From an uncultured bacterium (lineage in GTDB: Bacteria > Cyanobacteriota > Vampirovibrionia > Gastranaerophilales > Gastranaerophilaceae), in NCBI GenBank assembly GCA_900553895.1, contig USFB01000005.1:1-64000 (forward strand): a stretch of DNA of 64,000 nt, given 5' to 3'. Shown in pieces: positions 41,729 through 50,302 of the stretch. The position numbers and the translations under genes were made by a program. Position 1 is the stretch's first letter. Each line of letters begins with the position of its first letter. The notes beneath the pieces were generated by a model. That model was not told where the DNA came from and made no database searches. It saw only the letters and a list, made by a program, of their open reading frames with translations.

Positions 41729-42724
41729 ATGGGATTAGCCTGCTCTAACATAAGACTTTTAACATTGACAGCCCGCAAAGCCGATTGCGAGTATGGCATC
41801 TCTATTGATTCAATGCAAAAAATGGCATTATCAAGAGAGCAAACCCAATTGTCGCAAGAATATAACAGTAAATTAAAGGCTAAGCAGATTTCTTATTATG
41901 CAAACGGTAAGTATAACAAGATTAATTATAGCTATTTAATGGGATATGGTAATAATTATAGTGCAGTAACCGGAGGAACTCAGCCATTAAAAAGTCAAAA
42001 TTCAATGATTTTGACAGACTTTAAAGGCCAAGTAGTTATGAGTAAAGCTTATGCCAACGCAATCACAAGTGTGCTTGGCTCGTCTGCTATGAATACTCAA
42101 GGTAGAGGCGGAACATTCTCTACCGATCAAATACCTGCTATTTTAGCAAAACTTCTTCCCGGATTTACAGAAGCTCAGTTTAAAAATGCTATTGACGGCA
42201 AATCACAAGACAGCACAAGCTATGATGCGAACGGAAAACAAACAATTACAGGTGAAGACACCGGCAACAAAGTTACAGTTGATAATACTAAAACTGCAAC
42301 ATCTAAAATTCAATCTATAGTTGATTTCTATTATCCAATTTTCCAAGCTGCTGCTGCAAACGGTTGGACAACAGAATACAATAACGACATGGGTACAAAT
42401 GATGACTATGTAAGTGACGCATTATCAAGTGGAACTTTTCAACTTGCAACTGTCAACGATGAAGGTAATTATGAACCTGATACATCATTGACATATTATG
42501 TTACAAGCGGTCTTGTTGCACAAAATAACAACTCTGAAGTAAGAGAAGAAGTTACTGCTTGGTATGAAGCTGAAAAAGCAAGAATTTCCGAAAAAGAAGA
42601 CTACTTGGATATTGATATGGATAATTTATCAACAGAGCTTGAATCCATCAATACTGAAATTCAATCAATTCAATCATTAATTGATGATGCAATCAGTTCT
42701 GTATTTGATTGGGGTAGCAAATAA
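41729..42724 (+). CDS. Gastranaerophilales-type protein with MGLACSN N-terminus (331 aa)
   Basis: Begins MGLACSNIRLLTLTARKADC, an N-terminal helix I associate with a family found in Gastranaerophilales genomes; that association is from memory. It continues with EYGISIDSMQKMALSREQTQ (helical), a Tyr/Asn-rich stretch, a Thr/Gly-rich middle and a C-terminal coiled coil ending SSVFDWGSK. There is no Sec signal peptide or transmembrane helix. AAAGGAAGCGAAAA precedes the ATG. Diverges from the AAA operon across a 158-bp intergenic region. Function unknown; a secreted or structural appendage role is only a guess. Confidence 0.75.
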   Translation: MGLACSNIRLLTLTARKADCEYGISIDSMQKMALSREQTQLSQEYNSKLKAKQISYYANGKYNKINYSYLMGYGNNYSAVTGGTQPLKSQNSMILTDFKGQVVMSKAYANAITSVLGSSAMNTQGRGGTFSTDQIPAILAKLLPGFTEAQFKNAIDGKSQDSTSYDANGKQTITGEDTGNKVTVDNTKTATSKIQSIVDFYYPIFQAAAANGWTTEYNNDMGTNDDYVSDALSSGTFQLATVNDEGNYEPDTSLTYYVTSGLVAQNNNSEVREEVTAWYEAEKARISEKEDYLDIDMDNLSTELESINTEIQSIQSLIDDAISSVFDWGSK

Positions 42725-42869
42725 TAATTACAGCTTAAATTGATACCACCTTCCCATTCAATACTGTCCGAGATAAATTTATTTGAAACTTCTAAATTTT
42801 CAGTCAGAACAAGAGATTCAATGAATTTTTTATTGAACAGACTAAAAAATAATAGTTAATAAGAAGCTA

Positions 42870-42969
42870 GATTGCTTCAGGCTAATCGCCTTCGCAATGA
42901 CGACACGCTAAAAAGTATGACGCCAAGTCATTGCGAGGAGCAACGATTATAACTGGGGACGAAGCAATC
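42870..42969. repeat. REP-like palindromic element (100 bp)
   Basis: Outer arms GATTGCTTC (42870-42878) and GAAGCAATC (42961-42969), and inner arms TCGCAATGAC (42892-42901) and GTCATTGCGA (42927-42936), make a nested inverted repeat. The GCTTCG / TCATTGCGAG wording is typical of REP-type elements dispersed in intergenic regions. A degraded relative lies at about 50175-50260. Confidence 0.75.
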
Positions 42970-43183
42970 CAAATTTATTAATAACTGTGTATTCTTTTCT
43001 AAAAGATAAACCTCTTGGCATGATTAATACCGAGAAATTTAGCCAATTTGATATTTTCTCACAAAATTATCTTTGTCAATATGATTTTATGCACATGTAA
43101 ATGTAAAGTTTTGTAAAGTTGGATTTTCTCTAATAAACTTGGGGAGCATGGTCTATTGTAAAACTTTTAATTAAATTATTTAC

Positions 43184-43475
43184 TTGATAAAAAGATACGA
43201 AAATTATACTATATATACATACCTGAAAGGAGTGATGGCTGCAGGGCTCGGGGGGAGTCAGAAATAGAAAAAAGATTTAAAAATTTTACAAAACATTTAC
43301 CTTTAAAAAGGAATTAATCACAAATCAAAATAGCAAATTTTAACATTATTTTTTTAATCACAAATCATTTTTATTAACAAATCTTTGAGGAGAGATTTGA
43401 GGAAAGCTTTAAATTTGGGGTAGGAGATTATTGGGTTAAAAAGGTTTCTTAATGCTTTGAGAAACCTTTTTTTAT
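43184..43475 (+). ncRNA. Candidate short transcript (possible sRNA or truncated gene)
   Basis: A promoter-like pair TTGATA (43184-43189) and TACTAT (43207-43212, 17-bp spacer; or TATACT at 43205 with 15) precedes a strong ribosome site and a 10-codon frame MAAGLGGSQK (43235-43267). The unit ends with an intrinsic terminator: AAAAAGGTTTCT (43438-43449), loop, AGAAACCTTTTT (43460-43471) and more T. In between, TTAATCACAAATCA occurs at 43314 and 43354, and a shorter TTAACAAATC at 43374. The peptide resembles the start of MGLACSN-type proteins, so a truncated gene is the main alternative to an sRNA. Confidence 0.45.
43438..43475 (+). terminator. Intrinsic terminator
   Basis: Perfect 12-bp stem AAAAAGGTTTCT / AGAAACCTTTTT with a 10-base loop, followed by further T. 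It also lies about 80 bases past the end of the convergent HEAT-like gene (minus strand), for which the A-run gives a T-tract too, so it may be bidirectional. Confidence 0.8.
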
Positions 43476-43555
43476 TTTTTATACTTCATCATAAGAACAG
43501 ACTGACTATTTGTCAGCCTGCCTTTTGTGTAGTGTAATGAATGTGTTATGAAAAA

Positions 43556-44827
43556 TTATTGGTTATTAATTTTATCTAATGCTCTTGTTGCAGCAATTGC
43601 AACTTCAGGATTTGTATCTGCTTGTGCTAGAGTAAATAATGTTGACATTTCTTCTTTGTATTCAGGTCTGTAAATATGTCTTAGTGCATCAATTGAAGCT
43701 ATTTTTACACCTGAATTTGGATTATATCTTAACGAATCAACTATTGCTGATGTACCAGGAATATCTGTCATAGGAACAATATTTCCTGTTTGTTTCTCTA
43801 CTTCATCCGTATAAACCTTTGCTAAAATTGCCATTGTATACAAAGCATATTCTTTATTTCGTTCTGCTTGCTCCATTGGAGAAATTGAATCAGCTAAAGC
43901 CGCGTCTTTTTCTGTTATTGTATAAGGAAGTTTTATAGGTTGATTATTCGCCTTGCCATTTTCCATACTTACAAAGTTAGCAATCACTTTTCTTCTTGCT
44001 TGGATTTGCTCGTCTGTTGGTGCCGGAAGCTCTGCAGAATCTTTTTTAGTAATATCAATCAAGCTTGAAAATACATCTCTTACAATATATGGAATAGCGT
44101 TATTCGAATTGTCTAAAGCAACTCTCGCGATTTCTTCCATTTGTTGAGCTTGAACATCAAAATCTTCGCTTGTTAAATTAGAAATAACCAGCGGAATATC
44201 AACATCAGGTTTAATTTCTTCTCCAGGAATAATTTCAGGCTTTTTGATATCCTTTGTTTCAGCTTCCATTACTTCCACTTCGTCATCAATATTATCAACC
44301 TTTTCTTCACCTTTTTCAGCCTCTACTGTTGTAAAATTAGGTTTAGGAACTTCAACTTTTTTATCTTCTACTTTTGCATTTTCTTCATCTGCATCAGGGG
44401 CTTCTACTTGAGTTTCTGATACAACTTCTTCTTTTTCAGATTCTTTAACATCTTCTACCGGAGCTTTATCTTCTAATTCTTTAGGAGCATTTTTATCTGC
44501 TTCAATTTCCAATTCATTTTCCATCTTAGGCAAAATCAAATTAGTTGTTTGATATGCAACATGAAAACCCTGTGGAAGCGGAATCTGATTAATATTTGCC
44601 ATATCATAAGTTATTGGCATTTGAGCTTCTGGATAATCATAAATTCGATGTTCCGGCATGTTTACTGTCGGATTATCAATGTTAATACTAACAGCACTAT
44701 AATTTCCATTATTATCATTTTGCAAGTTATTAAGATTTGCATTTCCATTTACTTGCGGTTTTTGTATGTTAATCTTAACTGCACTATAATTTTGTTTATT
44801 AATATTATTATCCATTGATTGAACCAT
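43556..44827 (-). CDS. HEAT-like repeat protein with acidic linker (423 aa)
   Basis: Three parts are visible. The N-terminal about 75 residues contain a duplicated phrase, NYSAVKINIQKPQVN and NYSAVSINIDNPTVN. Residues about 95-200 are an acidic, Glu/Val/Lys-rich disordered linker (EDKAPVEDVKESEKEEVVSE). Residues about 205-423 are helical with HEAT-like units (IARVALDNSNNAIPYIVRDV, VAIAATRALDKI). HEAT domains bind proteins, so this is probably a scaffold or adaptor. No signal peptide or membrane helix. AAAGGATG precedes the ATG. Function unknown. Confidence 0.65.
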   Translation of the reverse strand: MVQSMDNNINKQNYSAVKINIQKPQVNGNANLNNLQNDNNGNYSAVSINIDNPTVNMPEHRIYDYPEAQMPITYDMANINQIPLPQGFHVAYQTTNLILPKMENELEIEADKNAPKELEDKAPVEDVKESEKEEVVSETQVEAPDADEENAKVEDKKVEVPKPNFTTVEAEKGEEKVDNIDDEVEVMEAETKDIKKPEIIPGEEIKPDVDIPLVISNLTSEDFDVQAQQMEEIARVALDNSNNAIPYIVRDVFSSLIDITKKDSAELPAPTDEQIQARRKVIANFVSMENGKANNQPIKLPYTITEKDAALADSISPMEQAERNKEYALYTMAILAKVYTDEVEKQTGNIVPMTDIPGTSAIVDSLRYNPNSGVKIASIDALRHIYRPEYKEEMSTLFTLAQADTNPEVAIAATRALDKINNQ

Positions 44828-45009
44828 ATATTACATCCTTTCAACATCTACACTTCTACTCTATCAAAACACGTAACAAAAAAAATTTGCTATAGCAAAA
44901 ATAAAGCTTTACAAAATTTTACAAAATAACAAGGATAAATTCAAAATAAAGATACAAATATAGTAATTCTACACCATTCACAAATCATTCTTCTTATCAG
45001 GTTATCAAG

Positions 45010-45056
45010 AATAATTAACGCGCCTCTCACTTGCAGTAAGAGGCGCATTAATTATT
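45010..45056 (-). terminator. Long hairpin, terminator of the Clp-N/FtsH-like gene
   Basis: AATAATTAA (45010-45018) and GCGCCTCT (45020-45027) pair with AGAGGCGC (45039-45046) and TTAATTATT (45048-45056): 17 pairs with one mismatch and an 11-base loop. It lies 21 bases past the stop of the leftward 983-residue gene. The minus-strand T-tract is short (TTATTCTT). Confidence 0.7.
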
Positions 45057-45077
45057 TTATACAGTTTATATCAAATT

Positions 45078-48029
45078 TTATTTAATTTTTCCGTAAAGTT
45101 TTCCATTTTTTGTAGCCTTTATGATATCCATAATCATATCACTCAAAATATTAAATTCTTCACGTTTGCTTTCCGGCTGTGAAGCTTTCCACAATGCAAG
45201 AGATGCTCTGAAATCATCACCATCAATCATGCAATCATCAGTACCGATTAGTTTAGAATACTTGTCGGTAAACCACTTGTTAAAGCCTTTATAAGTATCT
45301 GTGATTAAATCTGATGCAGTTTGAGCATTCTTAAGAATAACTTCCATATCCTTGTAAACATTTTCAAAATATTTACCTGATTTAATATTTGCAGCATTGG
45401 AGATTTTACCTGTATTATGACCGAAACCATAATATTCAACTCCGTATTTAGCAGCAGATGATGCTTGAGCCAAATCTTGGCTTATACCACTTGAACCGTC
45501 CATATCGAAAAACATTTTTTCGCAAGAATAGCCGCCATAAGCACATACAATACCCGTAAACAAAGCTTCAAACGGGTTATCTGTATTATCTTTTCTTCCT
45601 TCAAATACTGCACCTAAGAAGTTTCCTCTCGGATCTAGCGTAATAAAATTAACTTCGTGTGACTGATGCCAAGGTTGACCTTTTTCTTTTAAAATATCAG
45701 CCATAACCTCTAAGTTCACGGCATGACCGCACTCATGAGATGTTGTTGCTTGTTTGTTATAATCAGGCATTTCCGGATGAGAAGTTCTTCCTGTAGAAAT
45801 TTGCAAATACGCTTCTATAAAGTCGCCCATTGTAGCTTTGGTTTTGCCCCTTTCAGCCATAATTTGTTTTGCTTTTTCCATCATTGCCTTTATTTCAACA
45901 AAAGACATATACGCCGTAATTTTTACTAGCTTTTTAATAAATCGTTCTCTTTCACTTTGCTCTTTTACATCCAGTGGAATTTCACTATCTTTTAATCTGT
46001 TTACGATAATTTCTTTTCTGGATGATTTGTTATAAGCAGGAGAGTCTATTGAAATATTTTGGTTAAAACCTCTAACAACAGTAGGAATTGCATCTGCATA
46101 GTATTCATCGGTTGAACCTATAACCAAAATGTTAAGATGTTCCGCTTCCGCTTTTGACATTTCTTTTTCCATTTGTGCCATTGCTTGTTTATAGCCCGCG
46201 TGATAAATACCTGAAAAGGCGAAATCTTCAAAATTATTTACCAATAGAATTGCTGTTTTGTTTTCATTTTGTTCGGCAGCTTTCTTGATTTCTGAGAAGA
46301 TTCTATGCATTTCCATGCCTGGAAGATTTTTTACGCCGTCTTCATCCTCAAAGCTTACCGCAAAATCAGCTGATGCTATTTCCATATAAGGAACTTTCGC
46401 TTCACCAGCAAGTGCTTGAGCGGTAAATCTTCTTCCTGAACCGGCTTCTTCGTCTTGAGAATACATAACATATCCGCGCGTACCGATTTTGCCTGTTTTA
46501 ATTTGTCTGACAATTGCCTCCAAATCCTTTTTAACAGTTTCTTTTCCGTATAAAGACTGTAAATTTTTTCCTGTATCATAAATAATACTGCTGTTATCAT
46601 CTTCTTTATTGAATAACTCTTTTGCAACAGACGCGAATTCATCAACATTTTTAAGATTTATGCGTTTTTTATCTCCATAATATGTAGAAATTCTTTTCAT
46701 CAAATCTACAGCTTTATCAGGATAAGCTCCTTCAATTTTATCTGCATATAAAACTGCTTTATTTCTTGCTTCTTTTGTAAAAGGAGTTTTAATATCTTTT
46801 GTAAGTTCCGTTTCTGTTGCTAAAACCTTTTGTGCTTCAAAAGAATGCATTGGTGGAATTTGATAATTAATATAATCTGCATAACCTTTTTTAACTGAAG
46901 CTATTTTTGTATGCTGATAATAAGCGTCTTTATCTTGGAAGAAAATAAAACGAACGTTATCTTTTACTGCTTTTGGCAGGGCAATAACTTCTAATGGGAA
47001 AATGGTGGCACCATCTTTAGTTTGTGGACTGTTTAAAATTATATCATCAAGGTTTACCATAAAGATTTTTTGTTTGTTCGTTTCAGCTTCTTGAATACTT
47101 TCAACTTCATTAACTAAATCTTGTGGAGATAAAGCATCTGACATAACGTATGTCAAAGTATTTGCAGAAGAAAAATCACCATGTTTTTTAGCATCTATTG
47201 TATTAACTAAACTTGCTTGAAGTCTGTCAACCTCTTTTGGGTCATTATATGTTACGATTATATCAGAACCGAGAGCTAACTTATTCCAAACATCAATTGC
47301 TTTTGAATCATAATGCTTTATATGTTGGCTCATTATTTGTGCACTATCTTTATAAAAAGTTAAACTTTTGAAATTATTTAAAAAATCCGTTGTGTATTCT
47401 ATTTGATTAAGACTATTTACATTAAAAGCAGTTCCTAAAAGCATATATGCATCTAGCACTTTTAGTTTATCATGAGTTTTTTTAAGTTCGTCCTTAAACT
47501 CTTTAGAGAACTCAATATCTCTTTCTTTGCCTTTCAATGCTTCATCCACTGGCAGATTATTTAAATACTCATTATTTTGTGCTCTTAAATCATTAACAGA
47601 ATCTAAAAAGTAATCCTTATTTAATTCATTGCCAACCATATTTTGCTCAGCATAATTATTTGCCAATTTGTTTAATGTCGAAGCGGATTCTACTAATCCC
47701 ATTTTTATAAATTCCGGATTAATAGTCTTTAAATTATCTTCTGTTTCTTGTACAGATGCTTCAATAATGTGATACGGCGTAATTTCTTTGTGCCCCATAT
47801 CAATCGCTAACTTTTTAGCTCTTTCTAAAAGAGGCTTTGCATCATCAGAAAACCTAAAATCGTTTTCAATTTTTCCTCTAAAATTCACATAGCCTCTTGG
47901 TACACCGGATGTAAATACATCCGGTGTATTACTACTAGTAGTAATCGGATTTGTTGATTCGTTATTTTTACGTACATGTTGTTTAACACTAAAATGATTT
48001 AAACCGTTGATTGGACTAATTTTTAACAC
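45078..48029 (-). CDS. Chimeric protein: Clp-N-like domain, degenerate AAA module(s), FtsH-type M41 peptidase
   Basis: A 983-residue protein from a GTG start with AAGGAGAAATACA. Order: MLKISPING and GYVNFRGK near the N-terminus; residues about 58-95 (DDAKPLLERAKKLAIDMGHK) like half a Clp N-domain; a helical and degenerate AAA-like middle (about 250-480); an FtsH-like AAA module (about 500-735) where the P-loop is EAGSGRRF (R533-R534 in place of Lys-Thr) and the Walker B position reads LLVNNFED. The M41 peptidase has H765-E-C-G-H769, LDPRGNFLGA and D852 in SSGISQDLAQ, all zinc ligands kept. It has no transmembrane helix, unlike FtsH. Probably a protease without its own ATPase, or one regulated by a partner AAA. 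Confidence 0.82.
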   Translation of the reverse strand: MLKISPINGLNHFSVKQHVRKNNESTNPITTSSNTPDVFTSGVPRGYVNFRGKIENDFRFSDDAKPLLERAKKLAIDMGHKEITPYHIIEASVQETEDNLKTINPEFIKMGLVESASTLNKLANNYAEQNMVGNELNKDYFLDSVNDLRAQNNEYLNNLPVDEALKGKERDIEFSKEFKDELKKTHDKLKVLDAYMLLGTAFNVNSLNQIEYTTDFLNNFKSLTFYKDSAQIMSQHIKHYDSKAIDVWNKLALGSDIIVTYNDPKEVDRLQASLVNTIDAKKHGDFSSANTLTYVMSDALSPQDLVNEVESIQEAETNKQKIFMVNLDDIILNSPQTKDGATIFPLEVIALPKAVKDNVRFIFFQDKDAYYQHTKIASVKKGYADYINYQIPPMHSFEAQKVLATETELTKDIKTPFTKEARNKAVLYADKIEGAYPDKAVDLMKRISTYYGDKKRINLKNVDEFASVAKELFNKEDDNSSIIYDTGKNLQSLYGKETVKKDLEAIVRQIKTGKIGTRGYVMYSQDEEAGSGRRFTAQALAGEAKVPYMEIASADFAVSFEDEDGVKNLPGMEMHRIFSEIKKAAEQNENKTAILLVNNFEDFAFSGIYHAGYKQAMAQMEKEMSKAEAEHLNILVIGSTDEYYADAIPTVVRGFNQNISIDSPAYNKSSRKEIIVNRLKDSEIPLDVKEQSERERFIKKLVKITAYMSFVEIKAMMEKAKQIMAERGKTKATMGDFIEAYLQISTGRTSHPEMPDYNKQATTSHECGHAVNLEVMADILKEKGQPWHQSHEVNFITLDPRGNFLGAVFEGRKDNTDNPFEALFTGIVCAYGGYSCEKMFFDMDGSSGISQDLAQASSAAKYGVEYYGFGHNTGKISNAANIKSGKYFENVYKDMEVILKNAQTASDLITDTYKGFNKWFTDKYSKLIGTDDCMIDGDDFRASLALWKASQPESKREEFNILSDMIMDIIKATKNGKLYGKIK

Positions 48030-48193
48030 TGTATTTCTCCTTAATTCTTAGTATTGTAAAACCTCTAAAAAAATGTTTTGCTAGAAGCTTAATATAAATT
48101 TACATAATTAATGTAAAGATTTATAAAGTAAACAAATAAGTTAAATCTAAATCAAAATATTAAAAAATAATAAACTTTATCCTATAAACCAAT

Positions 48194-48221
48194 TTGATAC
48201 CTTATAATTATCGTATATAAT
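48194..48221 (+). promoter_or_regulatory. Promoter of grpE
   Basis: TTGATA (48194-48199) and TATAAT (48216-48221) with a 16-bp spacer, followed 22 bases later by GGGGAG (ribosome site) and the grpE ATG. No CIRCE inverted repeat (TTAGCACTC type) is visible, so this looks like a housekeeping sigma promoter. Confidence 0.65.
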
Positions 48222-48243
48222 AATTGTAGGGGAGAATATCATT

Positions 48244-48837
48244 ATGAAAAATCCATTTAGTTCTGATAAGAATGAAGAAAATTTAAAAGAAGAAGTTAAA
48301 ATTAATGAAGAAAAAACTGCAGAAGAAAATGCAGAAACAGAAGAAAAAATAGAAAACTCTGAAAATGCAGAAGAAGTAACAAAAGAGGAAGTTAATCCTC
48401 TTCAAGAAAAATACGATACATTAAATAATCAGTACATAAGATTGGCTGCTGATTTTGATAATTATAGAAAACGTCAAGAACAAGAAAAAGAAGCTCTTTT
48501 GAAATATGGTGCAGAAAGTACTTTGAAAAAAATGATTGAGGTTCTTGATAATTTTGAACGCGGATTAAAAGCGATAGAAACGGTTGAAGATTGTGAAAAG
48601 GTTAAAGAATGTTATAATTTAGCATACAAAAACTTTAAAGATGTTTTAACAAAAGCGGGCTTGGAAGCAATTAAGGCTGAAGGTGAAACTTTTGACCCTA
48701 ATTTCCATGAAGCAGTAATGCAAACTCCAAGCACTGAACATCCTGAACACACAATAATTGCAGAATTACAAAAAGGATATAAATTGGGTGATAAAGTCCT
48801 TAGACCAACATTGGTTAATGTTGCAACAGAAGGATAA
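48244..48837 (+). CDS. grpE: GrpE nucleotide exchange factor
   Basis: A 197-residue co-chaperone that releases ADP from DnaK. It has a long acidic disordered N-terminus (about 1-50, Glu/Lys/Asn-rich), the dimerisation helix (YDTLNNQYIRLAADFDNYRK), LLKYGAESTLKKMIEVLDNF, and the C-terminal beta domain with FDPNFHEAVMQTPS and GYKLGDKVLRPTLVNVA. All family landmarks are present and size is normal. DnaK is not in the window; dnaJ follows after an inverted-repeat element. Confidence 0.95.
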   Translation: MKNPFSSDKNEENLKEEVKINEEKTAEENAETEEKIENSENAEEVTKEEVNPLQEKYDTLNNQYIRLAADFDNYRKRQEQEKEALLKYGAESTLKKMIEVLDNFERGLKAIETVEDCEKVKECYNLAYKNFKDVLTKAGLEAIKAEGETFDPNFHEAVMQTPSTEHPEHTIIAELQKGYKLGDKVLRPTLVNVATEG

Positions 48838-48844
48838 ATTATTT

Positions 48845-48990
48845 CTCTCCCTCGCCCCTTGCGGGAGAGGGAAGAAAATCAAGCTGAGCTTTGCGAAGCT
48901 TAGATTTTCGGGTGAGGGGTACATGCTCTGCAAATAAAATCACCCTCATCAGCCCTCCGGACCGCTTCTCCCCTCAAGGGCGAAGCGCAG
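48845..48990. repeat. Palindromic intergenic element between grpE and dnaJ
   Basis: Starts eight bases after the grpE stop. CTCTCCC (48845-48851) pairs with GGGAGAG (48863-48869); further in, AAGCT and AGCTT arms surround TTGCGA; and GGGTGA (about 48910) pairs with TCACCC (about 48949). G+C content is visibly higher than in the neighbourhood. It is unrelated in wording to the REP-like element at 42870. It may act as a transcription attenuator between the two chaperone genes, or be a mobile MITE-like insertion. Confidence 0.65.
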
Positions 48991-49031
48991 GATGCGAGAA
49001 AAAATAACAAAAAGGGAATATAAAAATAGCT

Positions 49032-50162
49032 ATGAGTGATTACTATGAGATATTAGGCGTAGAAAAAAACGCTAGCAAAGACGAAATTAAATCAGCATTT
49101 AGGAAAATGGCACGCAAGTGGCATCCTGATGTTAATAAAGCTCCTGAAGCAGAAGCAAAGTTCAAAGAGTTGGGAAAAGCTTATGCAACTCTTATGGATG
49201 ACGAGAAGCGTGCAACTTATGATAGATTTGGTGAAGATGGTTTAAAAAGCGCAGGTTTCAATTCTCAAGGTCCGTTTGCAGGTGGTTTTGGAGATTTGGA
49301 CGAAGTATTTAATTCTTTCTTTGGCGGCGGATTCGGTTTTGGTGGCGGAAGACGTCAAGACCCTAACGCACCACAGCGCGGCGATGATTTAAGACTTGAT
49401 ATTGAATTAGAATTTGAAGAAGCTGTTTTTGGCTTAAATAAAGAAATCAAAATCGATCACTTAGAAACCTGTAAAACTTGCAACGGAACAGGTGCAAAAG
49501 AAGGTGCTAAGCCGACAACTTGTTCTACTTGCGGAGGTTCTGGCAGAGTTCAACAAACAACAAGAACAGTACTTGGTCATTTTACACAAGTCGTAACTTG
49601 TCCTCATTGCCACGGTAAAGGTACAGTGATTTCGGATCCTTGTCCTGATTGTCATGGAGAAGGCAGAAAAACAGTAGAAAAGAAAATTGAATTAAAAATT
49701 CCTGCGGGCGTTGATAACGGCTCAAAAATGCGACTTTCTCACGAAGGTGATGCAGGTATTAACGGTGGAATTGCAGGCGATTTATATGTTGTTATTCATG
49801 TAAAACCTTCAACATATTATAAACGTGATGGCGCAAATGTGTTTACTAAATTGGATATAACACCTGCTCAAGCAGTTTTGGGTGATACAGTTACTATAAA
49901 AACGTTGGATGGTGAGCGTCAAGTTACGATTCCTGCAGGAATTCAACATGGTGAAGTTGTAAAATTAAGAGGCGCAGGAGTTCCTAATTTATCTAAACCT
50001 TCTGTACGTGGTGAACATGTAGTTGTGGTTGGGATAAAAACTCCGACACATATTTCAAATGAAGAAAAAGCACTTTATCAAAAGCTTTATGAAATCCAAG
50101 CCGGACGTAAAGCAAAAGAAAAAGAATCCGTTAAAGAACGCTTGAAGGGTGTATTTAGATAA
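49032..50162 (+). CDS. dnaJ: DnaJ chaperone (type I Hsp40)
   Basis: A 376-residue co-chaperone for DnaK. J-domain at 1-70 with the HPD motif (KWHPDVNK); Gly/Phe-rich linker (GPFAGGFGDLDEV, FFGGGFGFGGGRR); zinc domain with four CxxCxGxG-type repeats (CKTCNGTG, CSTCGGSG, CPHCHGKG, CPDCHGEG); then the two beta substrate-binding domains (IPAGVDNGSKMRLSHEGDAG). Complete, normal length, with an AAAGGGAATAT site before the ATG. Confidence 0.97.
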   Translation: MSDYYEILGVEKNASKDEIKSAFRKMARKWHPDVNKAPEAEAKFKELGKAYATLMDDEKRATYDRFGEDGLKSAGFNSQGPFAGGFGDLDEVFNSFFGGGFGFGGGRRQDPNAPQRGDDLRLDIELEFEEAVFGLNKEIKIDHLETCKTCNGTGAKEGAKPTTCSTCGGSGRVQQTTRTVLGHFTQVVTCPHCHGKGTVISDPCPDCHGEGRKTVEKKIELKIPAGVDNGSKMRLSHEGDAGINGGIAGDLYVVIHVKPSTYYKRDGANVFTKLDITPAQAVLGDTVTIKTLDGERQVTIPAGIQHGEVVKLRGAGVPNLSKPSVRGEHVVVVGIKTPTHISNEEKALYQKLYEIQAGRKAKEKESVKERLKGVFR

Positions 50163-50174
50163 ATAAAGTTACCA

Positions 50175-50260
50175 GGTTGCTTCGTGCTAATCGTCCTTGT
50201 AAAGACAACACATTTAGAATTCTAACGTCCAGTCATTAAGAGGAACTGTGATATCTTCAT
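50175..50260. repeat. Degenerate copy of the REP-like element
   Basis: Shares the wording of 42870-42969: GGTTGCTTCGTGCTAATCG at the left and AGTCATTAAGAGGA at the right, but the arms no longer pair well. Lies between dnaJ and the convergent pilin gene. Confidence 0.5.
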
Positions 50261-50302
50261 TGAGAAGGTGTCGAAGACATGTGTGGGTGTAAAATGTATG
50301 TA

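Larger units (their letters stand above)
42725..43555. other. Long intergenic region without a conventional gene
   Basis: 831 bases. Holds the REP-like element and, further right, a promoter-to-terminator unit (43184-43475), both listed separately. At 42730-42850 the minus strand is open without an ATG and would encode NKKFIESLVLTENLEVSNKF and more, possibly a gene remnant. The rest is AT-rich with no further signal. Confidence 0.5.

Noticed and set aside
48140..48243. CIRCE heat-shock operator before grpE
   Set aside because: No TTAGCACTC-N9-GAGTGCTAA-like inverted repeat is present; only a normal -35/-10 pair is seen.
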